Below the pieces are notes generated by a model that was not told where the DNA came from, searched no databases, and saw only the letters and a list, made by a program, of their open reading frames with translations. Position numbers and translations under genes: made by a program. A stretch of 64,000 nt of DNA from Mycobacterium stomatepiae. GTDB lineage: Bacteria; Actinomycetota; Actinomycetes; Mycobacteriales; Mycobacteriaceae. The stretch spans positions 1,798,001 to 1,862,000 of the forward strand of contig NZ_AP022587.1 of the NCBI RefSeq assembly GCF_010731715.1, written 5' to 3'. This document shows, in pieces, positions 17,866-29,278 of the stretch. Numbering within the stretch: position 1 is the first letter of the stretch; every line of letters starts with the position of its first letter.

Positions 17866-18954
17866 TCAAGGCCGAAAGATGTTGCCGCGCAGGATCACCA
17901 GGTCGGGTTGGCTCAGCACACCGGGACCCGTACGCGGGTCTTGGGAGTAGCACACCAGGTCCGCGGACGCCCCGTGCTCACACCCGGGACGGCCCAGCCA
18001 GCGGCGGGCATCCCAGCAGGCGGCGCCCAACGCGTCGGTAGGGCTCATTCCTATTCCCTTGAGAGCCTCGACTTCGTCGACGATGCGGCCGTGGGCGATC
18101 ATCGTGCCGGCGTCACTGCCGGCGTAGATCGGAACGCCCGCAGCCGCGGCCGCCGCGATCCGCTCGCGGCAGCGCGCGTACAGCTCCCGCATGTGCGCGG
18201 CGTAGGTCGGGTAGCGCTTGGCGGCGTCGGCGATGCCGGGGAAATTGTCGATGATGTTGATCAGGGTGGGAACCAATACGGTTCCGTGCTCGAGCATCAG
18301 CGCGATGGTCTCGTCGGTGAGCCCGGTGCCGTGTTCGATGCAGTCGATCCCGGCCTTGATCAGCCCCGGCATCGCCTCGTCGCTGAAGACGTGGGCGGTG
18401 ACGCGGGCGCCGTGCGCGTGGGCGGTGTCGATCGCGGCCTTGAGCACATCGTCGGACCACAGCGGGGCGAGATCGCCGATGCCGCGGTCGATCCAGTCGC
18501 CGACCAGCTTGATCCAGCCGTCGCCGCGCTTGGCCTCTTCGGCCACCGCGGCCGGCAGCTGCGATTCGTCTTCGAGCTCGACAGAGAAACCGGCCTGATA
18601 GCGCTTGGGCTTGGCGATGTGCTTGCCGGCCCGGATGATGCGCGGCAGGTCGTCGCGGTCGTCGAGGCTGCGGGTGTCGGTCGGCGAGCCGCAGTCGCGC
18701 AACAGCAGCGCGCCGACCTCGCGCTCGGCCTCGGCCTGCACGATCGCGTCGTCGATCGGGATCTCGCCGTGGTGGCCGAGCCCGACATGGCAGTGGGCGT
18801 CCACCAGCCCGGGCAGGATCCAGCCGCCATCGAAAACGGTGTCGGCCCCGGCAACCCGTTCGGTGCTGATGTGACCATCGACGATCCACAGTTCGATCGC
18901 GGTCTCTTGGCCATTCTCCGGGGGCAACCCCCGACCCCGCACGTGCATCGGCAC
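17866..18954 (-). CDS. Metal-dependent amidohydrolase (Rv2915c type)
   Basis: This 362-residue amidohydrolase-superfamily protein has GLVDAHCHVGLG (His-x-His metal site), ARVTAHVFS, CIEHGTGL and YAGSDAGT, which supply the remaining metal and acid/base ligands. It resembles imidazolonepropionase/prolidase-type hydrolases; the substrate is unknown. A GTG at 18954 gives MPMHVRG, aligned with the recalled M. tuberculosis N-terminus; an ATG two codons later is also possible. The gene lies between ffh and pknI on the same strand. Confidence 0.88.
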   Translation of the reverse strand: MPMHVRGRGLPPENGQETAIELWIVDGHISTERVAGADTVFDGGWILPGLVDAHCHVGLGHHGEIPIDDAIVQAEAEREVGALLLRDCGSPTDTRSLDDRDDLPRIIRAGKHIAKPKRYQAGFSVELEDESQLPAAVAEEAKRGDGWIKLVGDWIDRGIGDLAPLWSDDVLKAAIDTAHAHGARVTAHVFSDEAMPGLIKAGIDCIEHGTGLTDETIALMLEHGTVLVPTLINIIDNFPGIADAAKRYPTYAAHMRELYARCRERIAAAAAAGVPIYAGSDAGTMIAHGRIVDEVEALKGIGMSPTDALGAACWDARRWLGRPGCEHGASADLVCYSQDPRTGPGVLSQPDLVILRGNIFRP

Positions 18955-19023
18955 CGCGCGGCTACTTTCTTCCGGTCCAATGGTGACGACCCGCTTCGCC
19001 CGGCTGCGCCGCGCTCGCGATCG

Positions 19024-20580
19024 TCACGGCTTGCCTGGGAACTTGAGCTTGGACAGATCGAAGTCGGCCAGGCCGGGCGGCAGCTCGTTAAGACCCTCGG
19101 GCATTTGCGACAGATCGGGGAATCCGGCGGGCATGCCCGGCATGCCGGCGCCGAGCGGGTTGCGAGCCTTGGGCGGCGTGGGACCGCGGCCGCCCTTCTT
19201 GCCCTTCTTCCCCTTGGCTCCCTTGGCTTTTCGGGTCGCGGACTTGCGGCCCATGCCCGGGATGCCCATGCCGCCCAGCATCGACGACATCATCTTGCGG
19301 GCCTCGAAGAAGCGGTCCACCAGCTGGTTGACCTCCGACACGGCGACGCCCGACCCGTTGGCGATGCGCAGTCGCCGCGAGGCGTTGATGATCTTGGGGT
19401 CGGCGCGCTCCTGCGGCGTCATGCCGCGGATGATCGCCTGCAACCGGTCCAGCTGCCGGTCGTCCACCTCGGCCAGCGCGTCCTTCATCTGCCCAGCGCC
19501 GGGCAGCATGCCCAGCAGGTTGCCGATCGGCCCCATCTTGCGGATCGCGAGCATCTGCTCGAGGAAGTCCTCGAGCGTCAGCTCGCCGGAACCGATCTTG
19601 GCCGCGGCGGCCTCGGCCTGCTCGGCGTCGAAGACCTGCTCGGCCTGTTCGATCAGGCTGAGCACGTCGCCCATGCCGAGGATGCGGCTGGCCATGCGGT
19701 CCGGGTGGAAGACGTCGAAGTCTTCCAGCTTCTCGCCGGTAGACGCGAAAAGGATTGGGACGCCGGTGACCTCGCGGACCGACAGCGCGGCACCACCGCG
19801 GGCGTCGCCGTCGAGCTTGGTCAACACCACGCCGGTGAAGCCGACGCCCTCGCGGAACGCCTCGGCGGTGGTGACCGCGTCCTGACCGATCATGGCGTCG
19901 AGCACGAAGATCACTTCGTCGGGGTCGACGGCGTCGCGGATCGCCGCGGCCTGGCTCATCAGCTCGTCGTCGATGCCCAGGCGGCCGGCGGTGTCGACGA
20001 TCACGACGTCGTGGTGCTTGGCGCGGGCCTCCGCGATCCCCGCCGCGGCGACGGCGACGGGATCACCCGGCCCCGACCCGGGCGACTCGCCGGGATGCGG
20101 CGCGAACACCGGCACACCGGCGCGCTGACCGGTGACCACCAGCTGGTTGACGGCCGCGGGCCGTTGCAAGTCGCACGCCACCAGCAGCGGCGTGTGCCCC
20201 TGGCCGCGCAGCCAGGCGGCCAGCTTCCCGGCCAACGTGGTCTTACCGGAACCCTGCAGACCGGCGAGCATGATCACCGTCGGCGGGGTCTTCGCGAACG
20301 CCAGCTGGCGGGTCTGCCCCCCGAGGATGCCGATGAGTTCTTCGTTGACGATCTTGACGACCTGCTGCGCCGGGTTGAGGGCACCGGACACCTCGGCGCC
20401 GCGGGCCCGCTCCTTGATCCGGGCGACGAATGCTCGCACGACGGGCAGCGATACGTCGGCTTCCAGCAGGGCGAGGCGGATTTCCCGTGTCGTGGCATCG
20501 ATGTCGGCGTCGGTCAGTCGACCCTTGCCGCGCAGCCCCGCCAGGGCACCGGTCAACCGGTCGGAGAGCGATTCAAACAC
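19024..20580 (-). CDS. ffh: Signal recognition particle protein Ffh (SRP54)
   Basis: Ffh binds 4.5S RNA and hydrophobic signal sequences and delivers ribosomes to FtsY at the membrane. The 518-residue product has the N domain, a GTPase domain with GLQGSGKTTLAGKLA, DTAGRLGIDDEL and TKLDGDARGGAAL, and the methionine-rich M domain. A Lys/Gly-rich C-terminal tail (KGKKGKKGGRGP) is present, as in other mycobacteria. It corresponds to Rv2916c. Its partner receptor ftsY is at 27898-29220. Confidence 0.97.
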   Translation of the reverse strand: MFESLSDRLTGALAGLRGKGRLTDADIDATTREIRLALLEADVSLPVVRAFVARIKERARGAEVSGALNPAQQVVKIVNEELIGILGGQTRQLAFAKTPPTVIMLAGLQGSGKTTLAGKLAAWLRGQGHTPLLVACDLQRPAAVNQLVVTGQRAGVPVFAPHPGESPGSGPGDPVAVAAAGIAEARAKHHDVVIVDTAGRLGIDDELMSQAAAIRDAVDPDEVIFVLDAMIGQDAVTTAEAFREGVGFTGVVLTKLDGDARGGAALSVREVTGVPILFASTGEKLEDFDVFHPDRMASRILGMGDVLSLIEQAEQVFDAEQAEAAAAKIGSGELTLEDFLEQMLAIRKMGPIGNLLGMLPGAGQMKDALAEVDDRQLDRLQAIIRGMTPQERADPKIINASRRLRIANGSGVAVSEVNQLVDRFFEARKMMSSMLGGMGIPGMGRKSATRKAKGAKGKKGKKGGRGPTPPKARNPLGAGMPGMPAGFPDLSQMPEGLNELPPGLADFDLSKLKFPGKP

Positions 20581-20610
20581 CCCGCCAGCCTAGTGGTGAT
20601 CGCGAGCGCG

Positions 20611-20659
20611 CGGCTGGCCGGGCACTCGGCGCCCACTGTGCGGCTGGCCGGGCACTCGG
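20611..20659. repeat. Short tandem duplication upstream of the alpha/beta hydrolase
   Basis: The 19-mer CGGCTGGCCGGGCACTCGG occurs at 20611-20629 and again at 20641-20659, a 30-bp period. It lies in the divergent gap between ffh and the alpha/beta hydrolase. Direct repeats here could be a slippage duplication or paired regulator sites. Nothing further can be said from sequence. Confidence 0.7.
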
Positions 20660-20722
20660 TGCGATGACCGCCAGGCGGGAAACACTCTTGACGGCGTCGC
20701 TGACGACAGCAAATGTCAGCTC

Positions 20723-21529
20723 ATGCTCGAGGTCATCGACAAGGGATCCTGCAGCCCGGACCATCCGGTGCCGCTGCTCTTCGTGCATGGCGGCTGGCAC
20801 GGCGCGTGGTGCTGGGACGACCACTTCCTGGACTACTTCGCCGACGCCGGCTATCGCGCCGTGTCGATCAGCCTGCGCGGACACGGCGCCAGCCCCACCA
20901 CCAAGCCGCTGACCAAGGTGTCCGTCGCCGGCTACCTGGATGATCTGCGGTCGGTGGCCGACGACCTGGGCGGCGCGCCGGCACTGATCGGCCATTCCCT
21001 GGGGGGCTTCGTGATCCAGCGCTACCTCGAACAGCACAGCGCGCCGGCCGCGGTGCTGCTGGGCTCCGTACCGCCGACGGGGGTGCTCAGCCTGGCGATA
21101 CGGGTCTGGCGTCGCCGGCCGTCGATGACCTTGCAAGCCTGGAGCGACCCCACGCTGCTGAAGTTCCTGGCGACCCCCCAGCTGACCCGCGAGTACCTCT
21201 TCTGCGCCGACACGCCCGAGGCCATCGTCGAATCCTGTCGGCAACGCGCCGGAGCCGAGAGCGTGCGCGCCGCGATGACCGATCCGATCGTCCGCCGGGT
21301 CAGAACCCGGCGGGTGAGGACGCCGATCCTGGTGCTCGGCGCGCTGTACGACGGCTTCGTCAGCGTCAACGAGGTGCGCGCCACAGCGCGCGCGTATGCG
21401 ACCGAGCCGGAGTTCTTCGCGATGGGACACAACATGATGCTCGAACCGGGCTGGGCCGACGTCGCCGAACGGATAGACACCTGGCTGCAGACCCGCGACT
21501 TGGCGGGCCCGTCGCGGGTTTCGGGATAA
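20723..21529 (+). CDS. Alpha/beta hydrolase
   Basis: This 268-residue cytoplasmic alpha/beta-hydrolase-fold protein has an oxyanion-loop VHGGWHGAW, nucleophile elbow GHSLGG (Ser92), a late acidic residue (ALYDGFV) and the catalytic His in MGHNMMLE near the C-terminus. It resembles esterases of the salicylate-binding-protein 2 type, but the substrate cannot be inferred. I recall no such gene between Rv2916c and Rv2917 in M. tuberculosis, so it is probably an insertion or a lineage loss. It is followed by the helicase gene on the same strand after 36 bases. Confidence 0.88.
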   Translation: MLEVIDKGSCSPDHPVPLLFVHGGWHGAWCWDDHFLDYFADAGYRAVSISLRGHGASPTTKPLTKVSVAGYLDDLRSVADDLGGAPALIGHSLGGFVIQRYLEQHSAPAAVLLGSVPPTGVLSLAIRVWRRRPSMTLQAWSDPTLLKFLATPQLTREYLFCADTPEAIVESCRQRAGAESVRAAMTDPIVRRVRTRRVRTPILVLGALYDGFVSVNEVRATARAYATEPEFFAMGHNMMLEPGWADVAERIDTWLQTRDLAGPSRVSG

Positions 21530-21565
21530 CCTGGTTGCGTCGTTCCAACGCCGAAAAGCGTTGCC

Positions 21566-23416
21566 ATGCTACATTTCACACCCGCCTTCACACCGGTTAG
21601 CATCGCGGGCCGGGGCCTAAGACTTGTGAAAGGGCGCGACCTGACGACGGCGCGCCGGAGGGGAGTCGTGTCGATGCAGCCGGTCAGCGCCGCCGACGCG
21701 AGCGTTGGAGCCTACACTCGACCGCTGCGAGGCTGGCAGCGCCGCGCGTTGGTGAAATACCTGGCCGCCGAGCCGCGCGACTTCCTCGCCGTGGCCACCC
21801 CCGGATCCGGGAAGACGACATTCGCGCTGCGGGTGATCGCCGAACTGCTGAGCAGTCGCTCCGTCGAGCAGATCACCGTCGTCGTGCCCACCGAACACCT
21901 CAAGGTGCAGTGGGCGCAGGCCGCGCTGCGGTACGGCATTTTCCTGGATCCGAAGTTCTCCAACACCAGCGCCGCGACCTCGCCGGAGTATCACGGCGTG
22001 ATGGTCACCTACGCCCAGGTGGCGTCGCACCCGACGCTGCACCGGGTGCGCACCGAGCAGCGCAAGACGCTGGTGATTTTCGACGAGATCCACCACGGCG
22101 GTGATGCGAAGACCTGGGGCGACGCGATTCGCGAGGCCTTCGGCGACGCCACCCGCCGACTTGCCTTGACGGGCACACCGTTTCGCAGCGACGACAGCCC
22201 GATCCCGTTCGTCAACTACGAGTCGGGAGCCGACGGGATACGGCGTTCTCAGGCCGACCACACCTACGGCTACGCCGAAGCGCTCGCCGACGGCGTGGTG
22301 CGCCCGGTGGTGTTCCTCGCCTACTCCGGACAGGCGCGCTGGCGCGACAGCGCCGGCGAAGAGCACGAGGCCCGCCTGGGCGAGCCGCTGTCCGCCGAGC
22401 AGACCGCGCGGGCGTGGCGCACCGCGCTGGACCCGGCCGGCGAATGGATGCCCGCGGTGATCACCGCCGCGGATCAGCGACTGCGCCAGAAGCGCGTGCA
22501 CGTGCCCGATGCCGGCGGCATGATCATCGCGTCGGACCAGACCGCGGCGCGCGCGTACGCCAAGCTGCTGACGAAGCTGACCGGCGAGGCACCGACGTTG
22601 GTGCTCTCCGACGATCCCGGATCGTCGGCCCGGATCTCCGAGTTCTCCGATGCCACCACGCGCTGGCTGGTCGCGGTTCGCATGGTCTCCGAGGGAGTCG
22701 ACGTCCCCCGGCTATCGGTTGGGATCTACGCCACCAGCGCCTCGACCCCGCTGTTCTTCGCGCAGGCCATCGGCCGGTTCGTGCGGTCCCGACGGGCCGG
22801 CGAGAGCGCGAGCATCTTCGTGCCGTCGGTACCCAACCTGCTGATGCTGGCCAGCGAGCTGGAGGCGCAGCGCAACCACGTGCTGGGCGAACCGCACCGC
22901 GAATCCCTCGACGATCCGCTTGACGCCGATCCCGCCGTCCAGGAACAAAACGAAAAGTCGGACCTGGAAAAGGGTTTCACCTCGCTGGGCGCCGACGCCG
23001 AACTGGATCAGGTCATCTTCGACGGCTCCTCGTTCGGTACCGCCGCCGCGGCCGGCAGCGACGAGGAGGCCGACTACCTCGGCATCCCGGGCTTGCTCGA
23101 CGCCACCCAGATGCGGGCGCTGCTGCACCGCCGCCAGGACGAGCAGCTGCAGAAGCGGGCCCACCTGCAGAAGGAAGCCGGGCAATCCGCTTCGGTGCCG
23201 GCGGGGTCGGGGTCCATGCACGGCCAGCTGCGCGAGCTGCGTCGCGAACTCAACGCCCTGGTCTCGGTCGCCCATCACCGCACCGGCAAGCCGCACGGCT
23301 GGATCCACAACGAACTGCGCCGGCGCTGCGGCGGGCCGCCGATCGCCGCGGCGACCCGCGATCAGCTCCAGGACCGCATTGTGGCTCTGCGGCAACTGAA
23401 TTCGGAGCTAAGGTGA
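21566..23416 (+). CDS. DEAD/DEAH-box (superfamily 2) helicase
   Basis: This 616-residue protein is the counterpart of Rv2917. Motif I is ATPGSGKTT (about 77-85), motif II is DEIHHGG, motif III is LTGTPFRS and motif VI is QAIGRFVRSRR, so it has a complete SF2 ATPase core of the UvrB/ResIII type. A C-terminal region of about 180 residues is Glu/Gln/Leu-rich and helical. Nucleic-acid substrate and role are not known. The ATG at 21566 matches the recalled homologue, which shares the VSIAGRG...LVKGRDLT opening. The gene converges on glnD. Confidence 0.88.
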   Translation: MLHFTPAFTPVSIAGRGLRLVKGRDLTTARRRGVVSMQPVSAADASVGAYTRPLRGWQRRALVKYLAAEPRDFLAVATPGSGKTTFALRVIAELLSSRSVEQITVVVPTEHLKVQWAQAALRYGIFLDPKFSNTSAATSPEYHGVMVTYAQVASHPTLHRVRTEQRKTLVIFDEIHHGGDAKTWGDAIREAFGDATRRLALTGTPFRSDDSPIPFVNYESGADGIRRSQADHTYGYAEALADGVVRPVVFLAYSGQARWRDSAGEEHEARLGEPLSAEQTARAWRTALDPAGEWMPAVITAADQRLRQKRVHVPDAGGMIIASDQTAARAYAKLLTKLTGEAPTLVLSDDPGSSARISEFSDATTRWLVAVRMVSEGVDVPRLSVGIYATSASTPLFFAQAIGRFVRSRRAGESASIFVPSVPNLLMLASELEAQRNHVLGEPHRESLDDPLDADPAVQEQNEKSDLEKGFTSLGADAELDQVIFDGSSFGTAAAAGSDEEADYLGIPGLLDATQMRALLHRRQDEQLQKRAHLQKEAGQSASVPAGSGSMHGQLRELRRELNALVSVAHHRTGKPHGWIHNELRRRCGGPPIAAATRDQLQDRIVALRQLNSELR

Positions 23417-23450
23417 CCCGGCGCCGATCGGGGTTCCGGCATCCCCGGCG

Positions 23451-25943
23451 CTAGTCGCCGACGGGCTCCTCGAGCACCTCGACGATCGGACCGCCCAACA
23501 CCGTCAGCAGATTTTGCTCGATCGCGGCGCGCGCCTCGTGGTCGGTGTCCAGGGCACCCGAGTCGACCGGCATCGTCACGCAGAACACATCGGCTGCCGT
23601 CGATCCGAACGTGTTGACCTTTGCCCAGGCGATGTCGGCTCCCGCCCGCTCCAGCGCCCGCGCCAGCAGCGCCAGCAACCCGATCCGGTCCATCGCGCGG
23701 ACTTCGACGACGAGCTGTTCGGGCGCGGCGGCGTTGAGCCACAAGATGCGGGGCGGGGCGGTCGACCGGGTCAGTGGCGCACCGGCCTGAATCTCGCCGG
23801 CGCGGGTCATCGCCGAGTTGGCGGCGTCGGTGTCGCGCTTTTCCAGCGCGCCAAGGACATCGACGTCGCGATTGAGGGCACCGACGAACTGCTGACGCAG
23901 CAGGCCCGCCTCGGGCGGCGAACCGAACAGCGGCGACACCACGAATTCGGTGATCGCGACACCCTCGTGAGTGTTGACCGTCGCGGAGTGGATCCGCAGT
24001 GAGTTCAGCGCCAGTACCGCGGCGGCCTTCGACACCAGTCCCCGCTGGTCCGGTGCGACCATCACGGCGTGGAGCCGTTCGCGCTCCCCCGGCTTGATCT
24101 CGACATGCACCCCATGGTCGGCTGCAAGCGAAATATAGTGTGGTGCAGTTGGTTCCACTTCCGGCAGCGGTTCGCCGGCCATCACCAGCCGGCAGCGACG
24201 CACCAGGTCCTCAACCAGCGAGGCTTTCCAGTCGCTCCACACACCCGGCCCGGTGGCTTTCGAGTCGGCCTCGGCCAGCGCGTGCAGCAGCTCGAGCAGC
24301 TGCCGATCCCCGCCCAGCGTTTCCGACACGGACTCAATGGTTTTCGGATCGTTGAGGTCACTTCGGGTGGCCGCGACAGGTAACAGCAGATGGTGGCGGA
24401 CCATGCCCGAAAGCGTCTCGACGTCCCGGGGTGCCAGCCCCAGGCGCTCGCCGATCGGAACCACCAGATCGGCCCCCAGCACACAGTGGTCGACGCCGCG
24501 TCCCTTGCCGATGTCGTGCAGCAGCGCGCCGATCGCCAACAGGTCCGATCGGGCGACCCGCGTGGTCAGCGGGGCCGCATTGACGGCGGTCTCGACGATA
24601 TGACGATCCACGGTCCACACGTGGGACACATCGCGCGGCGGAAGGTCGCGGACCGCGTCCCATTCCGGAAAGAGCCTGCTCCACAAGCCGGTTCGGTCCA
24701 ACGTCTCGATCGTGTCCACCATCGGGGGGCCGGACAGCAGCACCACCAGCAGGTCGTCCAGCGCCTCCCGCGGCCACGGTGTCGGCAGGTCGGGCACGCT
24801 GGCGGCCAACCGGCTGAGCGTGGCGGCCCCGATCGGCAGGCCACTGTTGGCCGAGGCGGCGGCCACCCGAAGCACCAGTCCGGGATCGTGTTCGGGTTGG
24901 GCCTCGCGGGCGAGCACGATCTCGCCGTCGTACTCGACCACGCCCTCGTCCAGCGGTCGCCGCTTCGGGCGTCGGACCAGCGCGGTGATGCCGCGCCGCG
25001 GCAGCGCGTTCTGCGCGGTGCGCAATCCGCTTTCGGCGTGGTACGCGATGGTGCGGCCGACGTCGGAAAGCATGCGCGCCAAGGCGAATCGGTCACCGAT
25101 GTGCAGGGCGGCGCTGATCTCGTCGGCGAACTGGGCCAGTACCTGATCGCGCCCGCGCCCGGACACCCGATGCAGTTCGGTGCGGACGTCGAGCAGGGTC
25201 AGATACGCGTCGTCGAGCGAGCCCCCGGGGCTCTCCGGGCGACTCATGCCGCGGCGGTCGATCAGTTGAGCCACGCCCAGCGCATCGAGCAGCTGGACGT
25301 CACGCAGGCCGCCGCGGCCGGACTTCAGGTCGGGCTCGGCGCGTTGCGCGATGCGGCCACACCGCTCCCAGCGGGCGTTCGTCATTTCCACCAGCTCGTC
25401 CATCCGGGACCGAATCGCGGTGCGCCACTGCTTTCTTGCGCCGGCGATCAACTCCTCGGACTGCGCCAGATCGCCGGCGATGTGACGAGCATCCAGCAGA
25501 CCGAGGGCGGCGATCAAGTCGCCATTGGCGACACTGAGCGTTCCGGATACCGTGCGCACGCTGTGGTCGAGCCGAACGTTGGCATCCCACAACGGATACC
25601 ACAGCCCGTCGGCGAACCGCTGCAGCACATCGTCAGAGACGTTGTTGTGCAACAACATCAGGTCCAGATCGGAATAGGGCAACAGCTCCCGGCGGCCCAG
25701 GCCGCCGACTCCGACGAGCGCAAACCCACTGGTTTCGGTGATGCCGAGCTCGGTGGCCTTCGCGATCAGCCAAGACTCATGCAGATCCAGCCAGGCGTGC
25801 CTCAGCTCGGCCGCCTGCAGGGTGGCACCCTCGGACAGCAGCGTACGCCGCGCAGCGGCTAAATCGCTTGGCACGATTGCGATTTCTGCTTGCGCGGCGT
25901 CCGCCTTGGCTGTCCCGGACAGGTCGGGCTCGGTCGGTTTCAT
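23451..25943 (-). CDS. glnD: Bifunctional PII uridylyl/adenylyltransferase GlnD
   Basis: GlnD modifies and demodifies the PII protein GlnB in response to glutamine; in mycobacteria the modification is adenylylation. The 830-residue protein has an N-terminal nucleotidyltransferase site ([20 protein letters not shown]), a linker, an HD phosphohydrolase domain with HDIGKG, and two C-terminal ACT domains. It is the last gene of the amt-glnB-glnD cluster, 45 bases after glnB. It corresponds to Rv2918c. Confidence 0.96.
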   Translation of the reverse strand: MKPTEPDLSGTAKADAAQAEIAIVPSDLAAARRTLLSEGATLQAAELRHAWLDLHESWLIAKATELGITETSGFALVGVGGLGRRELLPYSDLDLMLLHNNVSDDVLQRFADGLWYPLWDANVRLDHSVRTVSGTLSVANGDLIAALGLLDARHIAGDLAQSEELIAGARKQWRTAIRSRMDELVEMTNARWERCGRIAQRAEPDLKSGRGGLRDVQLLDALGVAQLIDRRGMSRPESPGGSLDDAYLTLLDVRTELHRVSGRGRDQVLAQFADEISAALHIGDRFALARMLSDVGRTIAYHAESGLRTAQNALPRRGITALVRRPKRRPLDEGVVEYDGEIVLAREAQPEHDPGLVLRVAAASANSGLPIGAATLSRLAASVPDLPTPWPREALDDLLVVLLSGPPMVDTIETLDRTGLWSRLFPEWDAVRDLPPRDVSHVWTVDRHIVETAVNAAPLTTRVARSDLLAIGALLHDIGKGRGVDHCVLGADLVVPIGERLGLAPRDVETLSGMVRHHLLLPVAATRSDLNDPKTIESVSETLGGDRQLLELLHALAEADSKATGPGVWSDWKASLVEDLVRRCRLVMAGEPLPEVEPTAPHYISLAADHGVHVEIKPGERERLHAVMVAPDQRGLVSKAAAVLALNSLRIHSATVNTHEGVAITEFVVSPLFGSPPEAGLLRQQFVGALNRDVDVLGALEKRDTDAANSAMTRAGEIQAGAPLTRSTAPPRILWLNAAAPEQLVVEVRAMDRIGLLALLARALERAGADIAWAKVNTFGSTAADVFCVTMPVDSGALDTDHEARAAIEQNLLTVLGGPIVEVLEEPVGD

Positions 25944-25988
25944 AACCTCCCGGCCCGCCCGGCCTGGATTGTCAATTTACGGATAGCG

Positions 25989-27754
<1,766 letters not shown>

Positions 27755-27834
27755 TCGCTATCACCTCCGGTCGGCCCTGAACGGGTCATCAGACATGTGC
27801 CCGATGACCTGATCCAGAACCTTGCGCAATGGTT

Positions 27835-27878
27835 GTTTCCGAGATGGGGCCTCCGTGTTTCGGCGTTATTAACGAAAC
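27835..27878 (-). promoter_or_regulatory. Candidate GlnR-binding region upstream of amt
   Basis: On the minus strand two GAAAC pentamers occur exactly 22 bases apart (27861-27857 and 27839-27835). That is the spacing between b-sites in the recalled actinobacterial GlnR operator (gTnAC-n6-GaAAC repeated). The a-half sites are poorly conserved. The region also contains a perfect inverted repeat, GTTTCG-n10-CGAAAC (27857-27878). It lies 81-124 bases before the amt start, suitable for activation under nitrogen limitation. Confidence 0.5.
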
Positions 27879-27897
27879 GGGCCTCGTGTTAGGGGTT

Positions 27898-29220
27898 TCA
27901 GCCGAGCAGGGCATCCACAAATGCGGCCGGCTCAAAAGGCGCCAGATCGTCGGGACCTTCGCCCAGGCCGACCAGTTTCACCGGCACGCCGAGTTCTTGT
28001 TGCACCCGGAAAACGATGCCGCCCTTGGCCGTTCCGTCCAGCTTGGTCAGCACCGCGCCGGTGATGTCGACGACGTCGGCGAACACCTTCGCCTGAGCCA
28101 GCCCGTTCTGCCCAATCGTAGCGTCGAGCACCAGGAGCACCTCGTCGACGGCGGCGCGCCGGGTTACCACGCGTTTGACCTTGTCGAGCTCGTCCATCAG
28201 GCCCACCTTGGTGTGCAACCGCCCCGCGGTGTCGATCAGCACGACGTCGGCGCCCGCCTCGATGCCCTTGTCGACGGCGTCGAAGGCCACCGCCGCCGGA
28301 TCGGAGCCCTCGACCCCGCGCACCACCTCGGCTCCCACCCTGGCCGCCCAGGTCTGCAGTTGATCCGCGGCGGCGGCCCGGAAGGTGTCGGCGGCGCCCA
28401 GCACCACGCGCCGGCCGTCGGCCACCAGCACCCGCGCCAGTTTGCCGACCGTCGTGGTCTTTCCGGTGCCGTTGACGCCGACGACCAGCAGCACCGACGG
28501 GTGGTCGTCGTGCGGCAGCGCGCGGATCGAGCGATCCATCTCGGGTTTGAGCTCTTTGATCAGCACGTCGCGCAGCACCGCCCGCGCGTCGGCCTCGGTG
28601 CGGACATTGCTGCTGGCGAGTCGGCTGCGCAGCTGCGCGACCACCGACTCGGTGACGACCGGCCCCAGGTCGGCGACCAGCAGGGTGTCCTCGACGTCCT
28701 GCCAAGAGTCTTCGTCCAGGTCGCCGCCGCCGATCAGCCCCAGCATGCTGCGCCCGAGCGCGTTCTGCGATCGGGCCAGCCGGCCACGCAGGCGTTCCAG
28801 CCGGCCTTCGGTCGGCGCGATCTCCTCGATCTCCGGGGCGTGCTCGGCCGGTGCCGGGGCCTCCGGCTCCGGGACCTCGGGGGCCGCCTCCGGCCGCAGA
28901 ACCCCGGGCGCCGAAACCTCAGCCGCGGGGGCTTCCGGCTCGGGCAGCTGGACATCGGAGATCGTGCGCCGCGGCGCGTCGCGGGGAATGGTCGCGTCGT
29001 CTCCCACGGCGGGTAGCCCGGTGGCGTCGATCGTCGGTGCGCCCTGGCTGAAGGTGATGCCCGACGACGCGGTGTAGCCACCGGAGCGGTCCAGTGCGGT
29101 CGGCTCGGGCCGGGACAGGCTGATCCGCCGGCGGCGGTACCGCGTCAGCCCCAGGACCAGCGCAGCGATGACAACCAGCACGCCTACGACGGCGATGGCG
29201 ATCCAAAGACCTTGCCACAC
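27898..29220 (-). CDS. ftsY: SRP receptor FtsY
   Basis: FtsY is the membrane-bound receptor for the Ffh-ribosome complex. The 440-residue protein starts with a transmembrane helix (about 4-26), followed by a Pro/Glu-rich acidic linker (to about 140) and the NG GTPase domain with GVNGTGKTTTVGKLA, DTAGRLHTK and TKLDGTAKGG. The N-terminal membrane anchor is typical of Actinobacteria. It lies downstream of smc on the same strand. It corresponds to Rv2921c. Confidence 0.97.
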   Translation of the reverse strand: MWQGLWIAIAVVGVLVVIAALVLGLTRYRRRRISLSRPEPTALDRSGGYTASSGITFSQGAPTIDATGLPAVGDDATIPRDAPRRTISDVQLPEPEAPAAEVSAPGVLRPEAAPEVPEPEAPAPAEHAPEIEEIAPTEGRLERLRGRLARSQNALGRSMLGLIGGGDLDEDSWQDVEDTLLVADLGPVVTESVVAQLRSRLASSNVRTEADARAVLRDVLIKELKPEMDRSIRALPHDDHPSVLLVVGVNGTGKTTTVGKLARVLVADGRRVVLGAADTFRAAAADQLQTWAARVGAEVVRGVEGSDPAAVAFDAVDKGIEAGADVVLIDTAGRLHTKVGLMDELDKVKRVVTRRAAVDEVLLVLDATIGQNGLAQAKVFADVVDITGAVLTKLDGTAKGGIVFRVQQELGVPVKLVGLGEGPDDLAPFEPAAFVDALLG

Positions 29221-29278
29221 GCTAACATTGTTTCAGGGCCACGGCGGCCAACTCACAGCGGCAGTCGCCGCCCGGGCC

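Noticed and set aside
17908..20667. A 919-codon open frame on the plus strand across the second amidohydrolase and ffh
   Set aside because: It is antisense to two well-supported genes and has no protein-like motifs; long shadow frames are normal in high-G+C DNA.
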